Origin: an uncultured Lachnospiraceae bacterium
Lineage (GTDB): Bacteria > Bacillota > Clostridia > Lachnospirales > Lachnospiraceae
DNA length: 64,000 nucleotides
Assembly: GCA_947367855.1 (NCBI GenBank)
Contig: CANBFE010000010.1
Coordinates: 1-64,000, forward strand
Reading direction: 5' to 3'
Part shown: positions 52,026 through 60,628 of the stretch, piece by piece
How positions within the stretch are numbered: position 1 is the stretch's first letter
How the letters are laid out: each line of letters opens with the position of its first letter
Translations under genes and position numbers: made by a program
The notes under the pieces: model-generated
The model's database searches: none
The model's input: only the letters and a program-made list of their open reading frames with translations
What the model was told of the DNA's origin: nothing

Positions 52026-53439
52026 GTGTTTTTTCCAGCCACCAGAAACTTTTTTCCGCTCTGTAGAAGCCCAGCTTTTCCTGGAGTTTCCCTGAGGCCA
52101 CATTTTCCCGGGCCACATGGGCATAGGGCGTCCAGCCCCGCTCCAACATGCGGTTTACGGCATGGGCCTCCAGGGATGCTGCCATGCCCCTCCCCCGGTA
52201 AGCCTCTTTTACATACAGCATCCCCAGGCTTCCCTCCGGATGCATGCCGATAAAGCCTGCCAGTTTTCCCTCCTCCGCAAAAGCTCCGAACATAACGCCC
52301 GCCTGAATCCGTTCCCGGACATAGCTTTCCCCCACACCGGGTCCGCTGCTTTCCCCGCAGTACCAGGCGCATACCTGGTCAAAATGCTCCATGGAGAGGG
52401 GACGGATATCCCTGTGCCTCACAGGCAGCGTCTCCCTGCGGGTGTACAGCATCTGGCTGTATTGCCCCAGAATCCTGTACTCCCTTTTTTCCAGGAATGG
52501 CAGCAGAAAGGAATCCGATACCAGAACCAGCATGGCATCTTCGGGAACCCGTTCCGAAAGCACGGCTGCATCCTCCTCTTCAAAAGCAGTGATCATACAG
52601 ATTCTGCAGCGGTGATCGTACAGAACCGCATTCACTCCCTTCTGTCGTATATCGGAATACAGTATTTCGTCATATCCCCTGGAAAGTCCCTCCATCATGT
52701 GGATATGGTTCCGTTTCTGCCTGGAGAGCGCTTTCAGCAGCTTCTGTTTCTGCTGGTATTTTTCAAACAGGTCCGGCCGCCTGTGGGCTGTGCGCTGTCT
52801 GGCCTGTTCCAGTCTCCATTCCGCCACTTTCCTGTGGTCCCCGGACAGCAGAATGCGGGGCACCTTCTTTCCGCGCCACTCCTCCGGCCTGGAATACTGG
52901 GGATATTCCAGAAGGTCATTGTAAAAACTCTCTTCCTCAGCCGAGGAATCATTGCCAAGAACACCGGGGATCAGCCTTGCAATGGCATCAATCATTACCA
53001 TGGCCGGCAGCTCCCCGCCCGTAAGCACATAGTCGCCGATGGACACAAAGTCAGTAACGACCTCCTCCAACACACGTTCGTCTATGCCCTCATAATGACC
53101 GCACAAAAAGACCAGTTCTTTCTCCCCGGCCAGCTCCCCGGCCATTTTCTGCGTAAAGGGGATTCCCTGGGGTGTCACATAAACTGTCCTCACATGCCTG
53201 CCGCCCGTTACGGCCCTGTGGGCATCATAAACCGGCTGGGCCTGCATCAGCATACCTGCCCCGCCTCCATAGGGATAATCATCCACTTTTCCGTGCCTGT
53301 CCAGGGTATAATCCCTGATGTCCACGGCATTCAGGGAAATGATCTGCCTCTCCCAGGCTCTTCCAATGACGCCTGGCCGCAGTCCCTGCAGCACCATTTC
53401 CGGAAACAGGGTCAATACATGAAATATGGCTTTATTCAT
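52009..53439 (-). CDS. trmD: tRNA (guanine-37-N1)-methyltransferase TrmD with C-terminal GNAT domain
   Basis: The first 240 residues are a complete TrmD, with the knotted SAM site GHYEGIDERVLEEVV (114-128) and SIGDYVLTGGELP (133-145). It methylates G37 of several tRNAs to prevent frameshifting. Residues about 247-476 form an extra domain ending in a GNAT acetyl-CoA fold (MLYVKEAYRGRGMAASLEAH, then AHVARENVASGKLQEKLGF). Usual TrmD proteins have about 240-250 residues, so this is a fusion. The ATG at 53439 overlaps the rimM stop by one base (TGATG). The acetylation target is unknown; coupling to tRNA or translation is inference. Confidence 0.93.
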   Translation of the reverse strand: MNKAIFHVLTLFPEMVLQGLRPGVIGRAWERQIISLNAVDIRDYTLDRHGKVDDYPYGGGAGMLMQAQPVYDAHRAVTGGRHVRTVYVTPQGIPFTQKMAGELAGEKELVFLCGHYEGIDERVLEEVVTDFVSIGDYVLTGGELPAMVMIDAIARLIPGVLGNDSSAEEESFYNDLLEYPQYSRPEEWRGKKVPRILLSGDHRKVAEWRLEQARQRTAHRRPDLFEKYQQKQKLLKALSRQKRNHIHMMEGLSRGYDEILYSDIRQKGVNAVLYDHRCRICMITAFEEEDAAVLSERVPEDAMLVLVSDSFLLPFLEKREYRILGQYSQMLYTRRETLPVRHRDIRPLSMEHFDQVCAWYCGESSGPGVGESYVRERIQAGVMFGAFAEEGKLAGFIGMHPEGSLGMLYVKEAYRGRGMAASLEAHAVNRMLERGWTPYAHVARENVASGKLQEKLGFYRAEKSFWWLEKTLANKT

Positions 53440-54005
53440 CACGTTTCGTCCATCAGTCCTTCCAGTATGTGTACTCTGATAAAACCGCCTTCCACATCCA
53501 CCTGGAGTATGCACTGCCTGATGGCCGGAAGCAGAAGTTCCTTTCCGTTGTCCAGTTTTATCACATATACATCATTGGCCCCTGTCTCTATCACGTCGGT
53601 AAGCCGGCCGATTTCCGTTCCGTCCTCCGTCCTTACCCTGAGTCCCATAAGATCTGCAATAAAGTATTCGTCCCTGGACAGACGGACCGCATTGCTCCTG
53701 GGTACCAACAGGGAACATTTCCTGTATTTTTCCGCATCCTCCATGCGGTCTATTCCCCTGAATTTCAGAATGGCAAACTGCTTGAAAAATTTAACCCCTT
53801 CTATTTCCAGGATCTTTTCCCCACTCTCCTGGAGAACCGGGAGGTTTTCTGCGTTTTCCCCATCCTGCATTTCCGCAGGCGTCCGCACAATCACTTCCTT
53901 CAGCCGTTTAAAACGCCTGACATCATCCGTGGTGGGATATACTTTTACCTCGCCGCGGACCCCGTGGGCGGAAGTAATGATTCCTACCTGAAAAAATTTC
54001 TCCAT
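53439..54005 (-). CDS. rimM: 16S rRNA processing protein RimM
   Basis: RimM of 188 residues has the N-terminal GIITSAHGVRGEVKVYPTTDD and the PRC-barrel C-terminal domain (DEYFIADLMGLRVRTEDGTEIGRL, split as DEYFIADLMGLRV and EDGTEIGRL). It assists 30S head maturation, binding S19. The middle segment (NAENLPVLQESGEKIL) is slightly extended compared with enterobacterial RimM. It is followed with one-base overlap by trmD, and preceded by khpA and rpsP in the widely conserved order. Confidence 0.95.
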   Translation of the reverse strand: MEKFFQVGIITSAHGVRGEVKVYPTTDDVRRFKRLKEVIVRTPAEMQDGENAENLPVLQESGEKILEIEGVKFFKQFAILKFRGIDRMEDAEKYRKCSLLVPRSNAVRLSRDEYFIADLMGLRVRTEDGTEIGRLTDVIETGANDVYVIKLDNGKELLLPAIRQCILQVDVEGGFIRVHILEGLMDET

Positions 54006-54120
54006 ATGTTTCCTCCTGTTTTCAGGGTTCCCAGTCCTGTTTTCTGCGGTCCCGGTTACCGGAAACGGGGAGAAAGCGGCATGCGCATCCCTCCCCGTCC
54101 GTTTTCAAAACACGGTCTCA

Positions 54121-54384
54121 TTATCCAACGATTTCCACATCCACGTTTTTCCTATCCCTGGATGCCGCCGCTTTCACCACAGAGCGGATCGCTTTTGCGA
54201 TCCGGCCCTGCTTTCCGATCACTTTACCCATGTCTGAAGATGCCACATGAAGTTCAAGGATCGTATTCCTGCCCTCTGTCTTCTCCGTCACATTGACCTC
54301 TTCCGGATTGTCCACAAGCGACTTTGCTATCACTTCCACCAATTCTTTGGAATGATTTCCTTCCATGGAATGATTTTTTTCCAT
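54121..54384 (-). CDS. khpA: KH-domain RNA-binding protein KhpA
   Basis: This 87-residue protein has a single KH domain with the GXXG loop VIGKQGRIAKAIRS. The conserved KELVEVIAKSLVDNPEEV precedes it. KhpA with KhpB binds many RNAs and influences cell division and elongation in streptococci. GGGAGGT 8 bases before the ATG supports the start at 54384; an internal ATG six codons later is possible. It lies between rpsP and rimM, its usual place in Firmicutes. Confidence 0.93.
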   Translation of the reverse strand: MEKNHSMEGNHSKELVEVIAKSLVDNPEEVNVTEKTEGRNTILELHVASSDMGKVIGKQGRIAKAIRSVVKAAASRDRKNVDVEIVG

Positions 54385-54411
54385 TATAAGCCACCTCCCA
54401 AGGATTAGAAT

Positions 54412-54657
54412 TTATTTTTCGATTCCTGCAGCCTTGAAAAGTTTGCCTACTACTTCTGTGGGCTGGGCGCCGTTCGCAAGCCACTTTCTGGCAAGCTCTT
54501 CGTTAATCTTAAAAGTACTGGGATCGGTAGAGGGATCATAGGTGCCGATCTCCTCAATGAACCTTCCATCTCTGGGGGAACGGGAATCAGCTACAATGAT
54601 TCTATAAAAAGGAGCCTTCTTCTGTCCCATTCTTCTCAATCTGATCTTTACTGCCAT
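54412..54657 (-). CDS. rpsP: 30S ribosomal protein S16
   Basis: S16 of 81 residues starts with the conserved AVKIRLRRMGQKKAPFYRI and continues with VADSRSPRDGRFIEEIGTYD. It is an early assembly protein of the small subunit. It lies downstream of ffh in the order ylxM-ffh-rpsP-khpA-rimM-trmD-rplS, a hallmark of Firmicute genomes. Confidence 0.97.
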   Translation of the reverse strand: MAVKIRLRRMGQKKAPFYRIIVADSRSPRDGRFIEEIGTYDPSTDPSTFKINEELARKWLANGAQPTEVVGKLFKAAGIEK

Positions 54658-54752
54658 TTCTTTTTACCTCTTTCCGCCGCATCGGGCTTGTATAATCTGT
54701 ATTTCTATCTATGAAAAGGGAATTTCCCTGTTCATCACATTTTCCGGGCATG

Positions 54753-56120
54753 TCAGAAAGGAAATCTGCCGCCGCCCATTCCGGGGAAACCGCCCATCCT
54801 GCCCCGGCCCTTCTTCCCGCCGCCAAACTGCTTCATCATCTTCTGGCTCTGCTCAAACTGCTTGATAAAGCGGTTTACTATGGCGATATCCACCCCGGCG
54901 CCTCTTGCTATGCGGTGCTTTCTCCGGGGATTCAGCAGTTTCGGGTTCCTTCTCTCCTCTTTTGTCATGGAGAGAACTATGGCCTCCATCTGCTTCAGCT
55001 GCTTTTCGTCGATCAGGGAATCCAGGTCTGCTCCCTTCAGGCCCATGCCCGGGAGCATGCTCAGAATACTGGCCAGACCGCCCATGTTCCGCATCTGCTT
55101 CATGCTTTCCAGATAGTCCTCGAAATCGAACTTACCCTTCTTCATGCGGCCCGCCATCTCCCGGCCTTTGTCCTCGTCCAGGTCAATGCTTTCCTGGGCC
55201 TTTTCAATCAGGGAGAGAACGTCCCCCATGCCAAGAATCCGGTTGGCCATGCGGTCCGGGTAAAACTGTTCCAGATCGGAAAGCTTTTCCCCCATGCTCA
55301 CATACAAAATGGGCTTTCCGGTGACTGCCTTTACCGACAGGGCCGCACCTCCTCTGGTGTCGCCGTCCATCTTGGACAGCACCACTCCGTCAATGCCCAC
55401 TTTCTCGTCAAATTCCTTTGCCACATTCACGGCGTCCTGACCGGTCATGGCATCCACCACCAACAGGGTCTGGTGGACGGAAACCCTGCTCTTGATCTCC
55501 TGCAGCTCCGCCATCATATCCTCGTCAATGTGCAGACGGCCTGCCGTATCCAGAATTACTACATTATGGCCGTTCTTCCCGGCATACCCGATGGCTTCCG
55601 CCGCGATCTCCGCAGGCTTATGGTCCGTTCCCATGGAGAACACCTCAACCTCCTGCTTCCTGCCGTTGATCTCCAGCTGTTCAATGGCTGCAGGCCGGTA
55701 GATATCACAGGCCACAAGGAGGGATTTCTTTCCCTTCTGCTTCAGCTTTCCTGCGATCTTGGCTGTGGCCGTGGTCTTTCCTGCGCCCTGCAGTCCGGCC
55801 ATCATGATCACGGTAATGGACTTTCCGGGCTGCATTGCGATCTCCGTGGTATCGCTGCCCATCAGCCGGATCAGTTCCTCGTTTACAATCTTTATCACCA
55901 TCTGGCCGGGATTGAGACCGTTCATCACATCCTGGCCGATGGCCCGCTCCTCCACGGTCCTGACGAACTGTTTTACCACCCTGAAGTTCACATCCGCTTC
56001 AAGCAGGGCCATACGGACTTCCTTCATGGCCGCTTTCACATCATTTTCAGTCAGACGGCCCTTGCTTCTTAGATTTTTAAATACGTTCTGCAGTTTGTCT
56101 GTTAAACTTTCAAATGCCAC
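54753..56120 (-). CDS. ffh: Signal recognition particle protein Ffh
   Basis: Ffh of 455 residues has an N-domain (FESLTDKLQNVFKNLRSKG), a GTPase with GLQGAGKTTATAKIAGKL, DTAGRLHIDE and SKMDGDTRGGAALS, and a methionine-rich M domain (MRNMGGLASILSMLPGMG) ending in a Gly/Phe-rich tail. It binds signal sequences and 4.5S/SRP RNA and docks on FtsY, encoded at the right end of the window. No SRP RNA gene was seen here. Confidence 0.97.
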   Translation of the reverse strand: MAFESLTDKLQNVFKNLRSKGRLTENDVKAAMKEVRMALLEADVNFRVVKQFVRTVEERAIGQDVMNGLNPGQMVIKIVNEELIRLMGSDTTEIAMQPGKSITVIMMAGLQGAGKTTATAKIAGKLKQKGKKSLLVACDIYRPAAIEQLEINGRKQEVEVFSMGTDHKPAEIAAEAIGYAGKNGHNVVILDTAGRLHIDEDMMAELQEIKSRVSVHQTLLVVDAMTGQDAVNVAKEFDEKVGIDGVVLSKMDGDTRGGAALSVKAVTGKPILYVSMGEKLSDLEQFYPDRMANRILGMGDVLSLIEKAQESIDLDEDKGREMAGRMKKGKFDFEDYLESMKQMRNMGGLASILSMLPGMGLKGADLDSLIDEKQLKQMEAIVLSMTKEERRNPKLLNPRRKHRIARGAGVDIAIVNRFIKQFEQSQKMMKQFGGGKKGRGRMGGFPGMGGGRFPF

Positions 56121-56183
56121 CTGCTACTCCTTATCAGCTTCCCACGGACTGCCGCGCTGCAGACAGTATCATGAAAGCGTAAA

Positions 56184-56540
56184 TTATAATTCGTCCAAAA
56201 GCTCCCGTGACAGGTTCCTGATTGTCTGGAGCTTAGCCTGCAGCTCCTTCCCTCCGTCCCCGCTGTCAACGGAAAAAGTCAGTCTCTCGATCTCTTCCAC
56301 CGTCCTCCGGGCCCTGGCAAACCGTTCCACCAGATGGAGTTTACTTTCATAATCCTGCAGTATCCTGTCGCAGCGTCTGATCAGGTCATGCACACCCTGT
56401 CTGCTGATTCCCCGCTCCTGGGCTATCTCGCCCAGGGACAGATCGTGGTATACCGCATCCCTGTAGACACTGCGCTGGTGCTCCGTAAGCAGCTCCCCGT
56501 AAAAATCAAACAACATTGTCTGTTCATAAATTTTATCCAT
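56184..56540 (-). CDS. ylxM: YlxM-family SRP-associated helix-turn-helix protein
   Basis: This protein of 118 residues has a sigma-70 region 4-like helix-turn-helix: LTEHQRSVYRDAVYHDLSLG, then EIAQERGISRQGVHDLIRRC. YlxM proteins precede ffh in Firmicutes; streptococcal YlxM binds SRP components and modulates the pathway. The ATG at 56540 has AGGG about 9 bases upstream; a TTG three codons earlier is the alternative. The strong promoter at 56558-56586 drives ylxM-ffh and perhaps the genes beyond. The usual upstream neighbour ftsY is 6.3 kb away here. Confidence 0.92.
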   Translation of the reverse strand: MDKIYEQTMLFDFYGELLTEHQRSVYRDAVYHDLSLGEIAQERGISRQGVHDLIRRCDRILQDYESKLHLVERFARARRTVEEIERLTFSVDSGDGGKELQAKLQTIRNLSRELLDEL

Positions 56541-56557
56541 ATTTTTCAACCCTGTGT

Positions 56558-56586
56558 ATCTTACTACAGAAATACAAAGGTGTCAA
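56558..56586 (-). promoter_or_regulatory. Strong promoter of the ylxM-ffh operon
   Basis: On the minus strand a perfect TTGACA (56586-56581), 17 bases and TAAGAT (56563-56558) lie less than 20 bases upstream of ylxM, so the leader is very short. Confidence 0.75.
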
Positions 56587-56634
56587 GTGTTTTTTCTTTA
56601 CAAGCTTATGTTTTGATTAAAATTGCATAAATGG

Positions 56635-56663
56635 TTGTCTTACGGGTCCTTTTATGCTATTCT
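56635..56663 (+). promoter_or_regulatory. Promoter of the SDR/phosphoesterase/ATP-grasp operon
   Basis: TTGTCT (56635-56640), 17 bases and TATTCT (56658-56663) precede the ATG at 56690 by 26 bases. It is divergent from the ylxM promoter about 50 bases away. Confidence 0.55.
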
Positions 56664-56689
56664 ATAGCTTTACAAGGGAGGATAATACT

Positions 56690-57409
56690 ATGCGGACAAT
56701 TGTTCTGACAGGCGCCACAGGCGGCCTTGGGCAGGTTCTGGCCCGGAAGATTATCCAGGAAAAATGCGGCAATCTGATCTGTATATACCGGAATGAGGAC
56801 AAATTCCGGAGTCTGTTCAGCGATCTGCTTTCCGGGATGCATTCCCATAAAACAGGACCGGACGACGACTACGCCCTTTTGGAGGACAGTATCCTGGCCC
56901 TGCCCGGGAAGGAAGTGGCGCTGATTCTGAATGCCTTCTCCATCCTTCCCCTGAAGTCTGTGGGAGAATACTCCGTTCAGGAAATGGACGAAATGATAAA
57001 CGGAAATATCCGGCAGAATATTGTGCTCCTGAACAGGGTCACAGGACTCTGCCGCCGGAAGCATCTGGAACTGAAGATCATCAATCTGGACAGCGGAGCC
57101 TCCGGTTTCCCTCTACGCGGATGGGGAAATTACTGCGCATCCAAGGCTTATATAAACTCGTTTCTGTCTGTAACCGCCCTGGAGAACCCTGATTTTAAAG
57201 TGGTTTCCTTTGATCCCGGGGTCATGGATACAGACATGCAGCGTCAGATCAGGGAGACGGATAAAAAGGTGTTTGACCAGGTGGATACTTTTATCTCCTA
57301 TAAGGAAAGGGGCCTGTTGTCCGATCCTTCCGCCGTGGCGGAACAATTGATAGAAAGGTATGTATCCCACTGGAAAGCAGCCGGGATGCGCGAAAAGTAC
57401 AGACCATGA
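56690..57409 (+). CDS. Short-chain dehydrogenase/reductase
   Basis: This SDR protein of 239 residues has the nucleotide-binding N-terminus IVLTGATGGLGQVLARKI and the active-site region with NLDSGASGF, Tyr and Lys in GNYCASKAYINSFL (YXXXK). The family reduces or oxidises carbonyl/hydroxyl groups with NAD(P). The ATG at 56690 has GGGAGG 8 bases upstream. It overlaps the next gene by 4 bases (ATGA), and that gene overlaps the third in the same way, so the three are one translationally coupled operon. The closest general resemblance is to sepiapterin-reductase-like SDRs. Substrate unknown. Confidence 0.88.
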   Translation: MRTIVLTGATGGLGQVLARKIIQEKCGNLICIYRNEDKFRSLFSDLLSGMHSHKTGPDDDYALLEDSILALPGKEVALILNAFSILPLKSVGEYSVQEMDEMINGNIRQNIVLLNRVTGLCRRKHLELKIINLDSGASGFPLRGWGNYCASKAYINSFLSVTALENPDFKVVSFDPGVMDTDMQRQIRETDKKVFDQVDTFISYKERGLLSDPSAVAEQLIERYVSHWKAAGMREKYRP

Positions 57410-58101
57410 AACTGTGTATATTTTCGGATGTCCATGGAAATTTCCGTTCGTACGAAAAAATGATGGAAAGTGAGCGTAATGTGGACTGTTTTATCTTTGC
57501 GGGAGACATTTTCGGTTATTTTTATGATCAGGCGGAAATCATAGACTCCATGATGAACCTGAAAAATCTGTATGCCGTAAAAGGAAACCATGACCTCAGC
57601 TATCTGCATTCCGGAGGGGAGAATCCGGAACTGACTGACAGATACGGAAGCTCCTGCCTCACGGTACTTCCCGAAAGACAGAGAAGCTATCTGGAATCCC
57701 TGCCGGAATTTCTGGAACCGGAGATTTCCGGGAAACGTCTGGGGATATTCCATGGCGGCCCCGGGGATTATCTGAATCAGCGCATATATCCGGACAGCGA
57801 TATGGAAACCTGTATAAACGCGGAGGCACTGGCGGAAAAATATGATTATCTGATTCTGGGCCACACCCATTACGGCTTTCTCCGCAGGGAAAAAGATCTG
57901 ACCGTGATCAACCCCGGAAGCCTGGGCCAGCCCAGGGACGGAAAGGGTTTCCGCTACTGTGTTCTGGACACGGACAGGGGCCTGTGTGAATTCAAAACGG
58001 TTGCCGTCCCCCTTAAGCCCCTTCTTGACCAGGTCAGAATCAGGGACGGAAATCACCGGGTATGTGAATATTTATGGAAAAAATATGGAGGAAAGTCATG
58101 A
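57406..58101 (+). CDS. Calcineurin-like metallophosphoesterase (YfcE type)
   Basis: This 231-residue phosphoesterase has the metal-binding motifs FSDVHGN (D8, H10), AGDIFGY (GDX), KGNHDLSY (GNHD) and GHTHYGFL (GHTH), all intact. The start at 57406 overlaps the SDR gene by 4 bases. YfcE-like enzymes act on phosphodiesters or phosphomonoesters. In this operon it may process a product of the SDR and ATP-grasp enzymes, but that is inference. The C-terminal end ILDQVRIRDGN-like tail (LLDQVRIRDGN) is longer than in the smallest members. Confidence 0.9.
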   Translation: MKLCIFSDVHGNFRSYEKMMESERNVDCFIFAGDIFGYFYDQAEIIDSMMNLKNLYAVKGNHDLSYLHSGGENPELTDRYGSSCLTVLPERQRSYLESLPEFLEPEISGKRLGIFHGGPGDYLNQRIYPDSDMETCINAEALAEKYDYLILGHTHYGFLRREKDLTVINPGSLGQPRDGKGFRYCVLDTDRGLCEFKTVAVPLKPLLDQVRIRDGNHRVCEYLWKKYGGKS

Positions 58102-59036
58102 AGACAATACTTGTTTCTGCAGTGGGTGGTGATATCGGATACGGGATAATAAAGGCCCTGAAAGAAAGCGGCGCCCCTCTGCGTTTTATCGGATTTGACA
58201 TAAGAAAGTTTAACGCCTCCTCTGATCTGATGGACGAATTTTATGTCTCCCCTCCATACAGGGAGGAAGAAAAATGGCTGAATTTTGTAACCGGACTGGT
58301 CCATGACTGCTATGCGGACTATTTCTGGCCGGTGACGGAGCCGGAGATCAGGATAGTGGACAGAAACAGAGAGCTTTTTAATGGAACTACTCTTGTAATC
58401 AACAGTTCCTCCATTCTGCGGATTGCGCTGAATAAGGCTCTCACCGCCGCCGTTTTGCGGGACGGAGGCATTCCCACACCGGAGACATGGGAACGGACGG
58501 ACACTGTCAGCAGCCCCTATCCGCTGATTGTAAAGGAGGCCTTCGGATGCGGATCCCATTCCGTATGCCTGGTAAACAGCCGGGAAGAACTGGAGGCTGC
58601 CTTTCAGGGAATGCAGGCTCCTGTTGTGCAGGAATGCATAGGAAGTCCTGAGGAGGAGTATACGCTGACAGTATTTTCAGATGGGAATACAGTTAATTCT
58701 ATAGCGTTTAAACGTTCTCTCGGTTTCGGTGGAATGAGCCGCTATGTGGAACTGGCTGAGGATGAAAAACTGGCCGAGCTTGCATGCCGGCTTTCCGGTC
58801 TGTTGGAGCTCAGGGGTTCCGTCAATGTGCAGATGCGGAAACAAAACGGCAGATATTATGTATTTGAAATAAATCCCAGAATCTCCAGCACCATCGGATT
58901 CCGTGTAAAACTGGGATTTAACGATGCTGCCTGGTGGCTTGACCTGTTAAACGGCAGCGCTGTGGAACAGTACCACTGTCCCCACAGAAAGGCATTCGGC
59001 GTGAGAACAGTGGAGGAAAAAATTTTCTTCGATTAA
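58098..59036 (+). CDS. ATP-grasp domain protein (CarB-like)
   Basis: This ATP-grasp ligase-like protein of 312 residues begins with a Rossmann-like segment TILVSAVGGDIGYGIIKAL. The ATP-grasp fold shows the lysine in YPLIVKEAFGCGSHSV, the later VVQECIGSPEEEYTL, and the metal-binding tail YVFEINPRISSTIGF. ATP-grasp enzymes join a carboxylate to an amine or thiol using ATP. The type resembles carbamoyl-phosphate synthetase-like ligases found in sugar and small-molecule pathways. GGAGGA lies upstream of the ATG at 58098. It is convergent with the RACo-like gene, whose stop lies 12 bases away. Substrate unknown. Confidence 0.85.
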   Translation: MKTILVSAVGGDIGYGIIKALKESGAPLRFIGFDIRKFNASSDLMDEFYVSPPYREEEKWLNFVTGLVHDCYADYFWPVTEPEIRIVDRNRELFNGTTLVINSSSILRIALNKALTAAVLRDGGIPTPETWERTDTVSSPYPLIVKEAFGCGSHSVCLVNSREELEAAFQGMQAPVVQECIGSPEEEYTLTVFSDGNTVNSIAFKRSLGFGGMSRYVELAEDEKLAELACRLSGLLELRGSVNVQMRKQNGRYYVFEINPRISSTIGFRVKLGFNDAAWWLDLLNGSAVEQYHCPHRKAFGVRTVEEKIFFD

Positions 59037-59048
59037 AAGGACAGTCTC

Positions 59049-60548
59049 TTAAAAGGACATCCTGTCCATATACTCCCGGGCAAAAAAGGGATGGCAGGAC
59101 AGCTCCACCACCTCTCCCCGGGACGCATAGTCCCTGCAGTCCCGGCGGTATGCCGGATTCAGCAGCAGCATGGCCGCGCCGCTTAAGGCGGCGTTTCCGA
59201 TCACCCGGACACCGGAAGTCAGTTCTTCCGGCAGCAGTCCCATGCGGCCGGCATTTTCCACGTTCAGGAAGCTGCCAAAGCCTCCGGCGATAAGCAGTCC
59301 GGACACATCCCCGCAGCCGATTCCCGCTATATGAAGCAGTGTCCGGATTCCGGCATGAATGGCGCTTTTGGCCAGCTGAACCATTCTGACATCCTTCTGT
59401 GTAAAGGGCACGTCCGGCGCAATCAGGACTTCCTCCTTTTCCATATATCCGGTTTCGTCGATGTAACCTCCCTCCAACAGGCAGGCCACCGCATCTACCA
59501 CACCACTGCCGCAGATACCTCGGGGCGGTATGTTTCCTATCACATGTACCTCTGTTTTTCCACCCCTCAGCTCCACTCTGTCAATGGCCCCGGGCCGTCC
59601 CGCCATCCCACGGGAAATCCCGGCTCCCTCAAAAACCGGTCCTGCCGCAGTGGAACAGAAGAAAAACCTCCCTCCGTGCAGCAGCGCCATTTCTCCGTTG
59701 GTACCGATGTCCACCAGAATCCAGGCGCCTTTTTTGTTCCGGATTCCCGATGCCAGCAGCGCAGTCACCAGATCTGCGCCCACAAATGCCCCTGCACAGG
59801 GAGGAAAATACACCTCCGCTTCGGGCGATACCTTTGTAAGCCCCAGACAGGCTGCATTTACCTTTTCGTCAAAACTCCTTTTCACGGCAAAAGGCGCATG
59901 GGTCAGCGGTTCCACGGAGGTTCCCGTAAACAGGTGCAGCATCGCCGTATTGCCTGTGACCACCACACCGTCGATCTTCCGGTATGATATTCCTCCGGAA
60001 TCCGCCAGTTCCTCCAACAGACCGTCAACGCTCTGGCGCACTGCCCTGGCAATGTCTTCAGCCGCTCCCCCCATGGCAGCCTCCATCCTGGAGATCACAT
60101 CCGCTCCCCAGCCGCTCTGGGGATTCATACAGCTTGCCTGGGCAGCCACCTTTCCTTCCCTGTCATAAAGCCTGGCGGCCAAGGTGGTTGTGCCAATGTC
60201 CACCGCTGCGCCATAAGACGTAAAGGAAGGATTCAGGACTATATCCGGCATGTCTCCCTCCAGACGGATTCCCGCGGCCTTTTCCCCGCCTGTTTCCACC
60301 CAGCAGTCTCCCTCTGCCCTCACCAGGCAGGCAAGACGGATTCCCTGCCTGATTTCCTCCCCGGAGAGAAAGGCTTTCTCCCGGTCACAGAGGGAACTTA
60401 CCTTCCCGGTCACTTTAACCCTGCATTTGCCGCAGCGTCCATGCCCGCCGCAGGGCATTCCCATTATGCCCGTTCCCGCCAACAGACTTCCGATACCGGT
60501 TCCTTCCGGTACCGTTTTCTCCACTCCGTTTATTGTCACCGAAGGCAT
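59049..60548 (-). CDS. RACo-like corrinoid protein activator (ferredoxin/ASKHA ATPase)
   Basis: The 499-residue protein has an N-terminal [2Fe-2S] ferredoxin domain with C33, C39, C42 and C74 (PCGGHGRCGKC), then an ASKHA-type ATPase half with AVDIGTTTLAARLYD, GNTAMLHLFTG and LVDIGTNGEMAL, ending with AGGFGSFL and GLLPEELTS. This is the reductive-activator family (RACo/RamA), which reduces Co(II) to Co(I) in corrinoid methyltransferases using ATP. No corrinoid protein or methyltransferase gene lies in the window, so its partner is elsewhere. AGGTGG before the ATG supports the start. Confidence 0.88.
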   Translation of the reverse strand: MPSVTINGVEKTVPEGTGIGSLLAGTGIMGMPCGGHGRCGKCRVKVTGKVSSLCDREKAFLSGEEIRQGIRLACLVRAEGDCWVETGGEKAAGIRLEGDMPDIVLNPSFTSYGAAVDIGTTTLAARLYDREGKVAAQASCMNPQSGWGADVISRMEAAMGGAAEDIARAVRQSVDGLLEELADSGGISYRKIDGVVVTGNTAMLHLFTGTSVEPLTHAPFAVKRSFDEKVNAACLGLTKVSPEAEVYFPPCAGAFVGADLVTALLASGIRNKKGAWILVDIGTNGEMALLHGGRFFFCSTAAGPVFEGAGISRGMAGRPGAIDRVELRGGKTEVHVIGNIPPRGICGSGVVDAVACLLEGGYIDETGYMEKEEVLIAPDVPFTQKDVRMVQLAKSAIHAGIRTLLHIAGIGCGDVSGLLIAGGFGSFLNVENAGRMGLLPEELTSGVRVIGNAALSGAAMLLLNPAYRRDCRDYASRGEVVELSCHPFFAREYMDRMSF

Positions 60549-60628
60549 ATGGCCACCTCTGCTTTTCTGATATATTTTCTGCCGGCTTTTCCGTTTCCCA
60601 AAGCGGCGCGCTCCCTTAAAGCCGGGCC

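Noticed and set aside
52117..53991. A 624-codon plus-strand frame
   Set aside because: It is antisense to trmD and rimM, both certain; it spans two genes and reads as a shadow.
59030..59060. Repeat of TTAAAAGGACA at the junction of the convergent ATP-grasp and RACo-like genes
   Set aside because: The copies are only 11 bases long and lie in a 12-base gap and coding ends; chance similarity is likely.
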